The translations under genes were made by a program, and so were the position numbers. A stretch of 45,961 bases of DNA from an uncultured Methanobrevibacter sp. (GTDB taxonomy: Archaea > Methanobacteriota > Methanobacteria > Methanobacteriales > Methanobacteriaceae). The notes beneath the pieces are model-generated. The model had not been told where the DNA came from, searched no databases, and was given only the letters and a program-made list of their open reading frames with translations. How positions within the stretch are numbered: the first letter of the stretch is position 1; every line of letters begins with the position of its first letter. The stretch lies in NCBI RefSeq assembly GCF_947169325.1, contig NZ_CAMVPN010000009.1:1-45961 (forward strand). Direction: 5' to 3'. Below are positions 6,628 through 13,654 of the stretch, in pieces.

Positions 6628-7491
6628 ATGGTTAGATTTTCACAGACTCTTGATGATAAGCGGGAAAGGATTGGAGGAAAACCTATAGAACAGCTCAAGG
6701 ATAATCATCATTATTATTCCCATGAGGAAAGGCAGCCCCATGTAGTCCATATGCCGGCTGATGACAGGTTATACTCCCAGGCTCCAAAACCGGTTTATCA
6801 GGGTGCACCTGCATATCAAAAGCAGGAGAACATCTACAGGCAGGCTCCAACCGAAGAGCTTGAAGAGATTATCTATGAAAGGCCTGTAATCGAGAGGGAA
6901 TCCATAAAACCTGATATGTCAAAACCTGAATTGAATTTTCCGGCTGATCAAAACATCCAGTTTGGTGTCGAATACTCTCCAAACTCAAAGCCTCCTGTCA
7001 TTGGAAAGAACCATACCATAAGGTCAAATTCAATCATCTACAACGATGTGGTAATTGGTGACAATTTCAGGACAGGACACAATGTGGTCATCCGTGAAAA
7101 CACCAATATCGGTGATGACGTTCTGATTGGAACAAATACTGTCATTGAAGGTGATGTGATTATTGGAAACGATGTCAGCATCCAGTCCAACGTGTACATT
7201 CCAACCAATTCAGTAATTGAAGACAACGTGTTCATCGGACCTTGCGCTTGTTTTACAAATGATAAATATCCTGTAAGAATCAACTATGAACTTCAGGGAC
7301 CTAAGGTAAGGCGTGGTGCTTCCATAGGTGGTAACACAACATTCTTATCCAACGTTGAAATCGGGGAAGGTTCAATCGTTGCCGCTGGAGCAATCGTGAT
7401 ACATTCAGTTCCGCCGTTCTATCTGGCCATCGGAACACCTGCACGTATCAAGCCTCTTCCTGACCATCTGAAGGTTCCAAACAGATTCTAA
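6628..7491 (+). CDS. Hexapeptide-repeat (left-handed beta-helix) acyltransferase
   Basis: A 287-residue protein. The first ~115 residues are polar and low-complexity, rich in Gln, Pro and Tyr, and probably disordered. From about 120 onward it shows hexapeptide repeats such as [30 protein letters not shown] and IGEGSI, ending in [20 protein letters not shown], the usual end of such transferases. The [14 protein letters not shown] segment is typical of sugar N-acetyltransferases of the WbpD/WlbB type, which acetylate UDP-amino sugars for cell-surface glycans. Substrate is inferred only. The long disordered N-terminus is unusual for the family. An AAAGG ribosome-binding site precedes the ATG. 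Confidence 0.8.
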   Translation: MVRFSQTLDDKRERIGGKPIEQLKDNHHYYSHEERQPHVVHMPADDRLYSQAPKPVYQGAPAYQKQENIYRQAPTEELEEIIYERPVIERESIKPDMSKPELNFPADQNIQFGVEYSPNSKPPVIGKNHTIRSNSIIYNDVVIGDNFRTGHNVVIRENTNIGDDVLIGTNTVIEGDVIIGNDVSIQSNVYIPTNSVIEDNVFIGPCACFTNDKYPVRINYELQGPKVRRGASIGGNTTFLSNVEIGEGSIVAAGAIVIHSVPPFYLAIGTPARIKPLPDHLKVPNRF

Positions 7492-7512
7492 TGTTTTAAA
7501 GGAGATTATGTT

Positions 7513-7671
7513 ATGGCAATTTACAAATGCAAAATCTGCGGATACACTTTAGACGAGGACAACTATGAAGAAGGCCTCAACATTCCTGAGGGAACAAAAT
7601 TTGAGGATTTGCCAACTTCATTCAAATGTCCGAAATGCCGCATGGCAAAGGCTATGTTTGAAAAAATTTAA
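7513..7671 (+). CDS. Rubredoxin-like protein, 52 residues
   Basis: This small gene starts at ATG 7513 after an AGGAGAT ribosome-binding site. The product begins MAIYKCKICGYTLDEDNY and has CxxCG near the start and CPKC about 32 residues later, the four-cysteine iron site of rubredoxins. Its length matches ordinary rubredoxins, but the end (RMAKAMFEKI) replaces the usual CGxxKxxFE with an Arg after the second Cys pair. It probably carries electrons in the cytoplasm, for example to a rubrerythrin or oxidase-type flavoprotein. It is the first of three such genes in a row. Confidence 0.8.
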   Translation: MAIYKCKICGYTLDEDNYEEGLNIPEGTKFEDLPTSFKCPKCRMAKAMFEKI

Positions 7672-7740
7672 ATAATTTTATATATTACAAATTAGCATAA
7701 TAATATTAAAAACTATACAATTTATAGGAGATTGTTAACT

Positions 7741-7860
7741 ATGGCAAAATTTAAATGTAAACTTTGTGGATACACAACCGAAGAATTTGATGAATTACCT
7801 GAAGACTACAAATGTCCAATGTGCGGCGCTACCGCTGACATGTTCGAAAAAGTCGAATAG
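7741..7860 (+). CDS. Minimal rubredoxin-like protein, 39 residues
   Basis: It starts at ATG 7741 with GGAGAT 9 bases upstream. The product begins MAKFKCKLCGYTTEEFDELP and ends with CPMCGATADMFEKVE. The two CxxC knuckles form a rubredoxin-type site, but the ~14-residue middle loop of true rubredoxins is missing. This is the layout of the C-terminal rubredoxin domain of rubrerythrins, here free-standing. The 69-bp gap before it contains its own AT-rich promoter-like DNA; the next gene follows after 9 bp. Confidence 0.8.
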   Translation: MAKFKCKLCGYTTEEFDELPEDYKCPMCGATADMFEKVE

Positions 7861-7869
7861 GTGTTCTTC

Positions 7870-7980
7870 ATGGCATACGTATGCAAAGTATGTGGTTTTG
7901 TTTTAGAAGAAGACGAATTACCTGAAGACTACACCTGCCCTGTGTGCGGTGTACCTGCAGCAAACTTTGAAGAACAGTAA
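7870..7980 (+). CDS. Minimal rubredoxin-like protein, 36 residues
   Basis: It starts at ATG 7870, nine bases after the previous stop, and the product begins MAYVCKVCGFVLEEDELPED and ends CPVCGVPAANFEEQ. It is a close paralogue of the 39-residue protein, with the same four cysteines and the shared ELPEDY segment. A role in electron transfer to a peroxide- or oxygen-reducing enzyme is inferred from the family. No rubrerythrin gene lies nearby. Confidence 0.78.
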   Translation: MAYVCKVCGFVLEEDELPEDYTCPVCGVPAANFEEQ

Positions 7981-8010
7981 GGTTCTTCACTTTTTTTATT
8001 TTTTTTCCAA
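7981..8010. terminator. T-rich terminator between convergent genes
   Basis: Runs of seven and eight T residues lie directly after the last rubredoxin stop codon, before the convergent IMPACT gene. No strong stem is present, as is usual for archaeal U-tract terminators. Confidence 0.45.
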
Positions 8011-8595
8011 AAATTGCTTATTTTTAAAGACGGCTTTCATTTTGCCCGAGTACTTTTCAAATATTTTCACGATGTCTCTGCTGTCTCTGGATACGACATC
8101 ATAGCTTACCTTATCTGAATAGACCTTATCAATGACATCCAAATTATTGTTTCTAACTTCACTGTCAGCCGTCTTGATGTCTGAATATTCGAATGTTATT
8201 GTGAAAACCTCATACTCCTCGATTTCAAGGATTTCCGCATTTCCGACGGCATCCATCACTGATTTTGAATATGCTCTCACAAGCCCTCCAGCACCTAATT
8301 TGATTCCTCCGAAGTATCTGGTGACGATTGCAGTCACGTTGTGGAGCTCGTTTTTTCTTAAAACGTTTATCATCGGCTTGCCTGCGGTTCCGCCAGGTTC
8401 GCCATCATCGTCAAATCCTTCCCCATCGCTTACGATATATGCAGTGCAGTTATGGGTGGCATCTGAATACTGCCTGTTGATTTCCTGAATTATCTTTTTG
8501 GACTCTGCCTTTGTCCTTGTCGGGAACAGGGAACATATGAACTGTGACTTTTTCACATTGATTTCGCTTTGGATAGGTTCTTTGATTGTTTTCAT
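7996..8595 (-). CDS. IMPACT/YigZ family protein (UPF0029)
   Basis: A 199-residue protein of the YigZ/IMPACT family. The signature SDGEGFDDDGEPGGTAGKPM and the following TAIVTRYFGGIKLGAGGLVRAYSKS are the family's most conserved blocks. The C-terminal ~60 residues look like the small ferredoxin-like domain of YigZ. In eukaryotes IMPACT modulates the GCN2 kinase; the prokaryotic role is unclear. I prefer ATG 8595 (MKTIKEPIQ) over the TTG at 8625; it gives the usual length of about 200. No strong ribosome-binding site is seen, so the message may be leaderless. Confidence 0.85.
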   Translation of the reverse strand: MKTIKEPIQSEINVKKSQFICSLFPTRTKAESKKIIQEINRQYSDATHNCTAYIVSDGEGFDDDGEPGGTAGKPMINVLRKNELHNVTAIVTRYFGGIKLGAGGLVRAYSKSVMDAVGNAEILEIEEYEVFTITFEYSDIKTADSEVRNNNLDVIDKVYSDKVSYDVVSRDSRDIVKIFEKYSGKMKAVFKNKQFLEKK

Positions 8596-8663
8596 TCTTA
8601 TCAATATCTTTATATATCTAATCAAATATATTATTGTTAGTAAATTTTTAGAAGGTGTTTATA

Positions 8664-9059
8664 TTGTCAAGTCGATCTGCTACAGTATTGGTGATATTCA
8701 TAGTTGCATGCGTTGCTTTCTGTTTTGCGACTGTTTTTGCATCAATGACTGGTCCGATTTCAATTTTGCCTAATGAAAGTAGTGGTGGAGTTTTGGATAA
8801 TCTTTCAGCCATTACTGATTCAGATGATAATTATAATACTTACGGTTATGATGATTCCAATGATCAATCATCATACAATTACGATGATTCAAGTGATGAT
8901 AAACAAGTGGAGACCACTACGGAGGATTCACCATCAGAGTCTCAGAAAAATCAAGAGGATTCTAATGTGGAAAAAACTACAGAACCATCCCAAAGTTCCT
9001 CTTCAGGGTCTTGGAGTTCTTCTAATGTGGAAACTACTTCAGTTCCGAGTGATAAATAA
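8664..9059 (+). CDS. Small secreted or anchored Ser/Asp-rich protein
   Basis: A 131-residue protein with one N-terminal hydrophobic segment (TVLVIFIVACVAFCFATVFA) that is either a signal peptide or an anchor. The rest is low-complexity: an Asp/Tyr/Asn/Ser stretch (YNTYGYDDSNDQSSYNYDDS) followed by Ser, Thr, Glu and Gln. It is probably an unfolded extracytoplasmic tail, perhaps glycosylated; no enzymatic motif is seen. The TTG at 8664 fits the spacing from AAGGTG; the GTG at 8655 is part of that binding site. Confidence 0.65.
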   Translation: MSSRSATVLVIFIVACVAFCFATVFASMTGPISILPNESSGGVLDNLSAITDSDDNYNTYGYDDSNDQSSYNYDDSSDDKQVETTTEDSPSESQKNQEDSNVEKTTEPSQSSSSGSWSSSNVETTSVPSDK

Positions 9060-9085
9060 ATCACTTCCTTTTTTTATTTTTAAAA
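9060..9085. terminator. T-rich terminator between convergent genes
   Basis: CCTTTTTTTATTTTTAAAAA follows the stop of the secreted protein gene and overlaps the 3' end of the convergent arfB gene; it gives a U-rich tract on the plus-strand transcript. Confidence 0.4.
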
Positions 9086-9772
9086 ATCCATCAATTTTTC
9101 AATATCCAATATAACAGTATTTATGGATAAGTTGAACAGCCTTTCACCGTATTCCTCATCAATGTAAACTCCGTTTTCTTCAACGTCCCTTGCGCCTTCG
9201 TCAATGTTAGGGTCATCCTTTCTTGCCTGTGCAAATCCATGAAGTCCGACCTCTTCGTATTCATGGACATTTGCCTGATTTTCTACTTCATCCTCGTTGA
9301 CGATGCCCAACACCTTTGCCATTGAAAGCTCTCCGCTTCCGCCATGCGGGCCTTCAGAGGAGATTACCTTGTTGTTGAAGACTATTGCCATATCTGTCTT
9401 GTCTTCAATGTCCCATAGTTCTGTAACAAGAGGTATGTTTCCGCCGTGTGCGTTTACAATGACGACTCTATCAACATTCAAGTATTTTTTAGCGGAATTT
9501 AGGGTGTTTATGACGTTTTCCTTAAGCTCTTCAAGGGAAACATGCACTCCATGGTCGATTGTGTCCAGCTCATATGCTGGAAATATTATTCCCAAAAACT
9601 TGGCTCCGGTCATGAGTGATGCCTGAAATGCGATATGTGCTGCTATTTTGGCATCGGTGTCGATTGGAAGTGCAGGGCCATGGTTTTCAAGGTGTGAGCC
9701 CAGCGCTATCACTCCGACGTTGTGTACTTGGGGATTTTTTATGTTTCCTGCTCTAAGACGTAGCTCTGCCAT
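9080..9772 (-). CDS. arfB: 2-amino-5-formylamino-6-ribosylaminopyrimidin-4(3H)-one 5'-phosphate deformylase
   Basis: A 230-residue protein of the creatininase family. It removes the formyl group from the product of GTP cyclohydrolase III, a step in archaeal riboflavin and coenzyme F420 synthesis. The sequence has VIALGSHLENHGPALPIDTD near the N-terminus with metal-binding Glu, His and Asp, then VIVNAHGGN and EGPHGGSGELS, as in the methanogen ArfB proteins. Creatininase-type enzymes of other substrates share these motifs, but the length and the N-terminal MAELRLRAGNI agree with ArfB. GAGGCGAT precedes the ATG. It lies 9 bp downstream of the PUA gene and is probably cotranscribed with it. Confidence 0.85.
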   Translation of the reverse strand: MAELRLRAGNIKNPQVHNVGVIALGSHLENHGPALPIDTDAKIAAHIAFQASLMTGAKFLGIIFPAYELDTIDHGVHVSLEELKENVINTLNSAKKYLNVDRVVIVNAHGGNIPLVTELWDIEDKTDMAIVFNNKVISSEGPHGGSGELSMAKVLGIVNEDEVENQANVHEYEEVGLHGFAQARKDDPNIDEGARDVEENGVYIDEEYGERLFNLSINTVILDIEKLMDF

Positions 9773-9781
9773 TTTATCGCC

Positions 9782-10264
9782 TCACAGTTCAAAGTTCCAG
9801 ATGTCGTCTCCGACATAGTGTTTTGTTGCAACGGCCTTTCCTGATTCGTTTGCAACCATTTCCTCACCGCTGATTAGGCTCACTCCGATTGCCAGTGGTT
9901 TTCCGTGTGTTTCATCGATGATGAGCACGATGTCTCCTGCTTCAACGCCTTTGGATGCGGCCACAATTCCCGGGCTCATGATGTCTGCACCGTTGCTTAC
10001 GAATCTGATGGCTCCCATGTCGACGGTCACTGTCTTTGCGTCAATCTCGTTTGCAAGCGCTGCCTTGAGTGTCGGGAAAGGTTTTCCGTCAATCATTATG
10101 ATGTATGGTTCGCCATCCACAAGAATGAATGAATTTGGTTCTGCTTCAAGTATCTCGACATTTTTCTTACCCTGAAGCAAGTCCTCATATTCGCCCAATT
10201 GGGATTTTATCTCTTTAATTTTCTTTTTTTTCAGGAAATTTCTTTTTTTAACTTTTATTGCCAT
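9782..10264 (-). CDS. PUA-domain RNA-binding protein, MCT-1 like (COG2016)
   Basis: A 160-residue protein with a very basic N-terminus (MAIKVKKRNFLKKKKIKEIK), a middle domain with FILVDGEPYIIMIDGKPFPT, and a C-terminal PUA domain (VTVDMGAIRFVSNGADIMSP then GDIVLIIDETHGKPLAIG). This is the architecture of archaeal homologues of eukaryotic MCT-1 and the N-terminal part of eIF2D, which bind the ribosome. It probably works in translation. It is the first gene of a likely two-gene operon with arfB, although the two have no obvious functional link. Confidence 0.82.
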   Translation of the reverse strand: MAIKVKKRNFLKKKKIKEIKSQLGEYEDLLQGKKNVEILEAEPNSFILVDGEPYIIMIDGKPFPTLKAALANEIDAKTVTVDMGAIRFVSNGADIMSPGIVAASKGVEAGDIVLIIDETHGKPLAIGVSLISGEEMVANESGKAVATKHYVGDDIWNFEL

Positions 10265-10317
10265 GTTTACCCCATATTACATTAATGAATAATATTTTGT
10301 ATTCAAAAGTTATAAAC

Positions 10318-10794
10318 CTATTTGTTGCGATTCCTTAAGAACACGTCGTCATAGTCAATCTCGCAGCCCATCTCAGCATTCCTCAATGGCTTGTCCGCCC
10401 ATGCATGCCTTGTTATTGTATATGCATTGGCATCGCTTAGCTTTTTGATGCATGAATTGATTACGCTGAGCTCTTCTGGGCTGAACTTTGATGTGGGGAT
10501 GACTGTTGGATAGTACCTGTGGAGGATCCTGTTGTAGTATGGTTCCTTTCTCAAAAACAGCTGGTTTTTTTCCATCAGGCGTTGGGTGACTTTCCTGAAA
10601 TGCTTAGGCTTCACTCCCCTTTTGGATTTTATGTAGGTTTCCTTTGTGAGAAACTCGCCGTAAAGCTCGTAGTATCCGAAATCAATGAAGTACATCACAG
10701 TGCACAGGACTGTCTTTCCAAGGTTGGGCTTGTTGCCGCATCTAAAGAGTATGTACATGATGAGGTTGACGTATTTTTCTTCATTGATTTTCAT
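10318..10794 (-). CDS. Panacea/SocA-like (DUF4065-type) protein, orphan
   Basis: A 158-residue protein with the pattern of the Panacea domain (SocA/GepA, DUF4065): a helix with LGKTVLCTVMYFIDFGYYELYGE, then FLTKETYIKSKRGVKPKHF, and near the end FSPEELSVINSCIKKLSDAN with ITRHAWADKPL in place of the usual SHxxxPW. Panacea proteins commonly act as antitoxins for many unrelated toxins. No toxin-like partner is adjacent here: the neighbours are a PUA gene and Lsm. The ATG at 10794 is preferred to the GTG at 10803. A 22-bp upstream motif is shared with the gene at 12475-12810. Confidence 0.65.
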   Translation of the reverse strand: MKINEEKYVNLIMYILFRCGNKPNLGKTVLCTVMYFIDFGYYELYGEFLTKETYIKSKRGVKPKHFRKVTQRLMEKNQLFLRKEPYYNRILHRYYPTVIPTSKFSPEELSVINSCIKKLSDANAYTITRHAWADKPLRNAEMGCEIDYDDVFLRNRNK

Positions 10795-10856
10795 TGATAT
10801 CACGGTGACGGTTGGGTGGTTGTAGTTATGTTGACGTTATCATTTAAGTCAAGCGG

Positions 10857-10878
10857 GAGAGAGCATCTGCAAAGTATT
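10857..10878 (-). promoter_or_regulatory. Shared upstream motif, copy 1
   Basis: Read on the minus strand the motif is AATACTTTGCAGATGCTCT followed by CTC. It lies 63-84 bp upstream of the ATG of the Panacea-like gene. A copy with 19 of 22 identical bases occurs at 12867-12888, also upstream of a minus-strand gene at a similar distance. Confidence 0.55.
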
Positions 10879-10891
10879 TTAAATGGTGGTG

Positions 10892-10907
10892 TACTAATTA
10901 ATTAGTA
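10892..10907. promoter_or_regulatory. Perfect 16-bp palindrome
   Basis: TACTAATTAATTAGTA is a perfect palindrome in the divergent region between the Panacea-like gene and Lsm. It could bind a dimeric regulator of either gene. Confidence 0.4.
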
Positions 10908-11085
10908 ACGGGTTTATTTTTCCCCTATTTTGGCCTAAAATAAGTAACATTTATATAGTAGGTTAGTTATATTTAATAGTATTAGTTTTAATTAGGTTTT
11001 GTCTTATCTTAACTTGATTATATTATGTCTTTGAGTATGATTTTACTCAATTCAGATTTAAAAACTAAAATTTATGATAATATAA

Positions 11086-11325
<240 letters not shown>

Positions 11326-11371
11326 TTATTATTCTAAAGTATCTTTCGTGAAAGCTTAAGGAGGTGTATCA

Positions 11372-11560
11372 ATGTCAAAGGGAACTCCATCAATGGGTAA
11401 GAAGAATAAAAAGACCCATATCAGATGCAGGAGATGTGGTAGAAACACTTACCACGTACGTAAAAAAGTCTGTGCTTCTTGCGGATTCGGTAAATCCAAA
11501 AAACTAAGAAGATACAGCTGGCAAAACAAAAAACCAACCACCAGACAAAGACTGGTATAA
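11372..11560 (+). CDS. rpl37e: Large-subunit ribosomal protein L37e
   Basis: A 62-residue basic protein with two zinc knuckles, CRRCG near residue 19 and CASCGFG near residue 34, and the typical start [19 protein letters not shown]. It binds 23S rRNA in the large subunit. A strong AAGGAGGTG ribosome-binding site precedes the ATG. It is probably cotranscribed with Lsm. Length and motif order match the archaeal family. Confidence 0.96.
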   Translation: MSKGTPSMGKKNKKTHIRCRRCGRNTYHVRKKVCASCGFGKSKKLRRYSWQNKKPTTRQRLV

Positions 11561-11681
11561 GTTGGCAAAACTTTGAAGATTATTAAATTAATCTTCTCTC
11601 AAATCTATTTTTCAAGTAACTTTCTAGTCACTACATACTTTATTAACTACTTTTTTTAGATAATACTATTAGGTGTTATAA

Positions 11682-12092
11682 ATGGTTGACTTAAATGATA
11701 TTGCAAGAGAGAATGACGTCAATTTGGAAAAATGTGTCGTTTTCGTAAGGGGAAAGGATGACATTCTGGCGGTTGACATTTCCAATGCACGAATCAGGCA
11801 GAGAAGCGATGATACAATGGGCTTCACATTTTCAATCGCCCCAAAACAGGCACTGGCGCTGGAGGAATACTTCTCCAGATTCACAACCGGTGAGAAATTC
11901 TACTTCGACATTTCACAGACCGGCTACAGGCCAGTCTATTACAGGGGACTCTCACCTATGACAAAGGAGGTCAGCAAAGAGTATGAACCTAAGTTCAACA
12001 TCACTCTGTTTGCCCAGAAGGCAATCGTTGAGCCGGACGATTCCTACTTTGCACCGACATGCTCCTGCTGTGAATTCTGCCACATAGAATAA
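11682..12092 (+). CDS. Hypothetical protein, paralogue of the next gene
   Basis: A 136-residue soluble protein that I do not recognise. It is mainly beta-like, with KFYFDISQTGYRPVYYRGL in the middle, and ends in a cysteine cluster (CSCCEFCHIE) that could bind a metal. The central part aligns with the next gene (ILMVDISGTGGFKVSFRG-like segment there), so the two arose by duplication. Its stop codon shares a base with the next start (TAATG), which points to translational coupling. It has its own AT-rich upstream region of about 120 bp after L37e. Confidence 0.75.
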   Translation: MVDLNDIARENDVNLEKCVVFVRGKDDILAVDISNARIRQRSDDTMGFTFSIAPKQALALEEYFSRFTTGEKFYFDISQTGYRPVYYRGLSPMTKEVSKEYEPKFNITLFAQKAIVEPDDSYFAPTCSCCEFCHIE

Positions 12093-12478
12093 TGGATAAT
12101 ATGAATTTCACAAACAAGATTACAATAACCAAAAAGTCAGGCGAGAGCCTGGAACTTGACCAGAGAAGGGTAAAAATAAGGGAAAACGAGAACGGCCTGA
12201 TGGCATTGAGCTATGTCGCTCCGGTATTTGAGGCGATGGATCTGGAAATCTTTTTCGAGGATTTGCTCACATCAGAAAAGATAATGGTGGACATCAGCGG
12301 AACAGGCGGTTTCAAGGTAAGCTTCAGGGGAATAGTTGAAGGGAAAAACAAGAATTTCCCTCAAAACCTTGACCACAAGATAATCCTGCTTCAGGAGCCT
12401 ACCTGTCTTGATCCGCGTGAAAACATTCAACTGACAGGTTTTTCAAAGTTTAAAATCAGAGGCAAAATCTCTGATTAA
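12092..12478 (+). CDS. Hypothetical protein, paralogue of the previous gene
   Basis: A 128-residue soluble protein with the same layout as its upstream neighbour: an N-terminal strand-rich part, LEIFFEDLLTSEKIMVDIS, then GTGGFKVSFRGIVEG. The cysteine tail of the neighbour is absent; a single Cys sits in EPTCLDP. The shared pattern (FF/YF...L/F T..EK.. .DIS.TG...V..RG) supports common origin and perhaps a heterodimer. Function unknown. It ends convergently with the next gene, overlapping by 4 bp. Confidence 0.75.
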   Translation: MDNMNFTNKITITKKSGESLELDQRRVKIRENENGLMALSYVAPVFEAMDLEIFFEDLLTSEKIMVDISGTGGFKVSFRGIVEGKNKNFPQNLDHKIILLQEPTCLDPRENIQLTGFSKFKIRGKISD

Positions 12479-12810
12479 AACTCATCCTCAACGGCATCCC
12501 ACAAATCGACTGCCCAGCCCTGCCCAGCATCGATTACCATATCGAGCAGTCGTACCTTGCCGTCTCTGAATCTGAACAGCCTGTAGTCCTGCTGAGGCTT
12601 TTTTGAGGTTCCTTCCTTGTTGCAGTCAAGATAGATTCCTTCGCTGTATTCGGCTTCGAAGTTTCCGGCCTGAACGAAGTCTCCAACAAGAGAGTATCCG
12701 TTTCTCACGCTTTTGTCCAGTTCTTCTACAGTCTTAAGCCATCCGCCTTGCGCCCTGAACTTTATGTCAGGGTCTATTTTTGTAATTTCTTCTTGCCAAT
12801 TTATTATCAT
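12475..12810 (-). CDS. Hypothetical protein
   Basis: A 111-residue acidic protein that I do not recognise. It begins MIINWQEEITKIDPDIKF and ends WAVDLWDAVEDEF, with several Trp, Gly and Asp residues; no signal peptide or membrane helix. The ATG at 12810 is preferred, with GGTG 4 bases upstream; the longer frame from 12819 starts inside the binding site. A TATA-like CTTATATATG on the minus strand (about 12850-12859) is preceded by the shared motif at 12867-12888. Confidence 0.65.
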   Translation of the reverse strand: MIINWQEEITKIDPDIKFRAQGGWLKTVEELDKSVRNGYSLVGDFVQAGNFEAEYSEGIYLDCNKEGTSKKPQQDYRLFRFRDGKVRLLDMVIDAGQGWAVDLWDAVEDEF

Positions 12811-12866
12811 GAGCACCAAACTCCTTTTTTAATAGTAGTTTGACTGTGCCCATATATAAGCAAAGA

Positions 12867-12888
12867 GATAGAGCATTTGAAAAGTATT
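12867..12888 (-). promoter_or_regulatory. Shared upstream motif, copy 2
   Basis: Read on the minus strand: AATACTTTTCAAATGCTCT followed by ATC. It lies immediately upstream of a TATA-like box and 57-78 bp before the ATG at 12810. It differs from copy 1 (10857-10878) at three of 22 positions. Confidence 0.55.
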
Positions 12889-12973
12889 ATTTTTTTATAA
12901 CAATAGTTATATTTATTAATAATAAAATATTATATATAATCAGATTTCATAATTAATATCATATCAATTGATT

Positions 12974-13654
12974 ATGGGCTTTAGTATGGATATTCTTAAA
13001 AAATTTGGCATTGAAACTGATGATGAAAGCATATATCTCATGGCATTTACGCATGGTTCCTATGGTGCAAAATACGATTTGGACTATAATTACGAGAGAC
13101 TGGAATTTCTAGGAGATTCCGTATTGAGCGTAATAGTATCGGAATATTTATACAATAAATACCCTGAATTTGAAGAAGGTAAATTAACAAAAATAAGAGC
13201 CAATTACGTTTGCCAGAACGCGTTGATATTCTACTCCCACGAATTGGGCCTAATTGAGAACTTGAGATTTTCTGAAGATGAAGGGCATCTGACTGAAAGC
13301 GAAGTGCTCTCAATTACCGCAGACATATTCGAATCATTTTTAGGAGCGGTATTCATTGACCAGGGAATGGATTTCGCCAAGAAGTTCGTCTCAGACAACA
13401 TCTTCAAGTTCATTGATGAGGAAAGAGTGTTCTTCAGGGATTATAAATCAGCAATCAAGGAATACGGAGATGCCAATGAAGTGGAAATCGAATATAAGAT
13501 ACTGCAGGAATTGGGAGTCCCTCATGATAAGCTGTTTGTTATTTCAATTTGGATTGACGGCAAAGAGATGGGTGTTGGAAAAGGTAAGAACAAGAAAGAA
13601 GCTGAACAGGCTGCCGCTAAGATTGCTAGCGATAGATTGAAGTTGGTGTTTTAA
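12974..13654 (+). CDS. rnc: Ribonuclease III
   Basis: A 226-residue RNase III. The catalytic domain has the signature YERLEFLGDSVLSVIVSEYLY with metal-binding Glu44 and Asp48, and the second acidic pair in ITADIFESFLGAVFID (Asp117, Glu120). Residues ~155-226 form a double-stranded RNA-binding domain ending KGKNKKEAEQAAAKIASD. It cleaves dsRNA, probably in rRNA maturation. RNase III is uncommon in archaea outside a few lineages, methanogens among them. No ribosome-binding site is clear; a TATA-like ATATATAATC near 12931-12940 suggests a short or no leader, so ATG 12974 or 12986 could be used. The metX gene starts directly after the stop. Confidence 0.93.
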   Translation: MGFSMDILKKFGIETDDESIYLMAFTHGSYGAKYDLDYNYERLEFLGDSVLSVIVSEYLYNKYPEFEEGKLTKIRANYVCQNALIFYSHELGLIENLRFSEDEGHLTESEVLSITADIFESFLGAVFIDQGMDFAKKFVSDNIFKFIDEERVFFRDYKSAIKEYGDANEVEIEYKILQELGVPHDKLFVISIWIDGKEMGVGKGKNKKEAEQAAAKIASDRLKLVF

